A DNA stretch of 5,670 nt from a bacterium (GTDB taxonomy: Bacteria > Zhuqueibacterota > Zhuqueibacteria > Thermofontimicrobiales > Thermofontimicrobiaceae). The stretch covers positions 1 to 5,670 of the forward strand of contig JALOPY010000548.1 in the NCBI GenBank assembly GCA_025453735.1, in the 5' to 3' direction. Positions 5,626-5,670 of this stretch are shown here, one piece after another. How positions within the stretch are numbered: position 1 is the stretch's first letter; each line of letters opens with the position of its first letter. Below the pieces are notes generated by a model that saw only the letters and a list, made by a program, of their open reading frames with translations, ran no database searches and was not told the origin of the DNA. Made by a program: the position numbers and the translations under genes.

Positions 5626-5670
5626 TTGAAATTGGGTAATAACATTCGGCGCTGCCGCTTCGATATGGAT
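5626..5670 (+). CDS. Probable XRE-family helix-turn-helix transcriptional regulator (N-terminal 15 codons only)
   Basis: Only the first 15 residues are visible: (M)KLGNNIRRCRFDMD. This fits the first helix of XRE/Cro-CI-type regulators, which often begin with a K-L-G-x-x-I-R-x-x-R pattern leading into the 'TQEELA' helix; the recognition helix lies beyond the window. The start is TTG, supported by a strong GGGAGGTG upstream. The gene is preceded by a long leader with a palindromic element and by a promoter overlapped by three operator-like dyads, which suggests negative control, possibly by its own product. With so little sequence the assignment is tentative; a different DNA-binding or even unrelated protein is possible. 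Confidence 0.6.
   Translation, partial: MKLGNNIRRCRFDMD

Overview
The window looks like a carbohydrate-utilisation locus from a bacterium of the Fibrobacterota-Chlorobiota-Bacteroidota (FCB) assemblage. The best guess is a KSB1/Calditrichota-like or Ignavibacteria-like lineage rather than Bacteroidota proper. The main support is a C-terminal type IX secretion (Por) sorting domain of the 'NYPNPFN...TRIAFSLP...GIY' type. In addition, the recognisable promoters fit the ordinary TTGACA/TATAAT pattern rather than the Bacteroidota-specific one. The taxonomic placement is inference; no marker gene is present.

Layout. (1) Positions 1-924, minus strand: the N-terminal 308 codons of a secreted right-handed parallel beta-helix protein resembling glycoside hydrolase family 141, running off the left edge. 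(2) Positions 1001-2644, minus strand: a 547-residue sugar:cation symporter of the GPH (MelB-type) family, transcribed toward the hydrolase gene with a 76-bp gap, so the two probably form a transporter-hydrolase operon. (3) Positions 2645-2940: a divergent control region with a candidate promoter on each strand, a 14-bp palindrome at the predicted minus-strand start site and a perfect 14-bp-stem hairpin between the promoters. (4) Positions 2941-5078, plus strand: a large secreted protein with a signal peptide, an unrecognised N-terminal region, a fibronectin III-like domain, an alpha/beta 'xanthan-lyase/golvesin-associated' domain and a type IX sorting tail. Its reading frame is broken by an apparent one-base loss near 3345. 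(5) Positions 5079-5625: a gene-poor, AT-rich stretch with two copies of a palindromic element also found after the symporter gene, and a promoter embedded in three TACA-N3-TGTA operator-like sites. (6) Positions 5626-5670: the first 15 codons of a probable XRE-type helix-turn-helix regulator with a TTG start and a strong ribosome binding site.

How it may work together: the hydrolase would release oligo- or monosaccharides outside the cytoplasm and the symporter would import them. The large type IX-exported protein, divergently transcribed from the same control region, may act at the cell surface on the same or a related polymer, but its substrate cannot be read from the sequence. The regulator at the right edge seems to begin a separate unit, and its promoter architecture suggests repression, possibly autoregulation.

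No completely new system is evident. The points most worth a second look are the operator array at 5398-5471, the three-copy intergenic palindrome family and the frameshift in the secreted protein.
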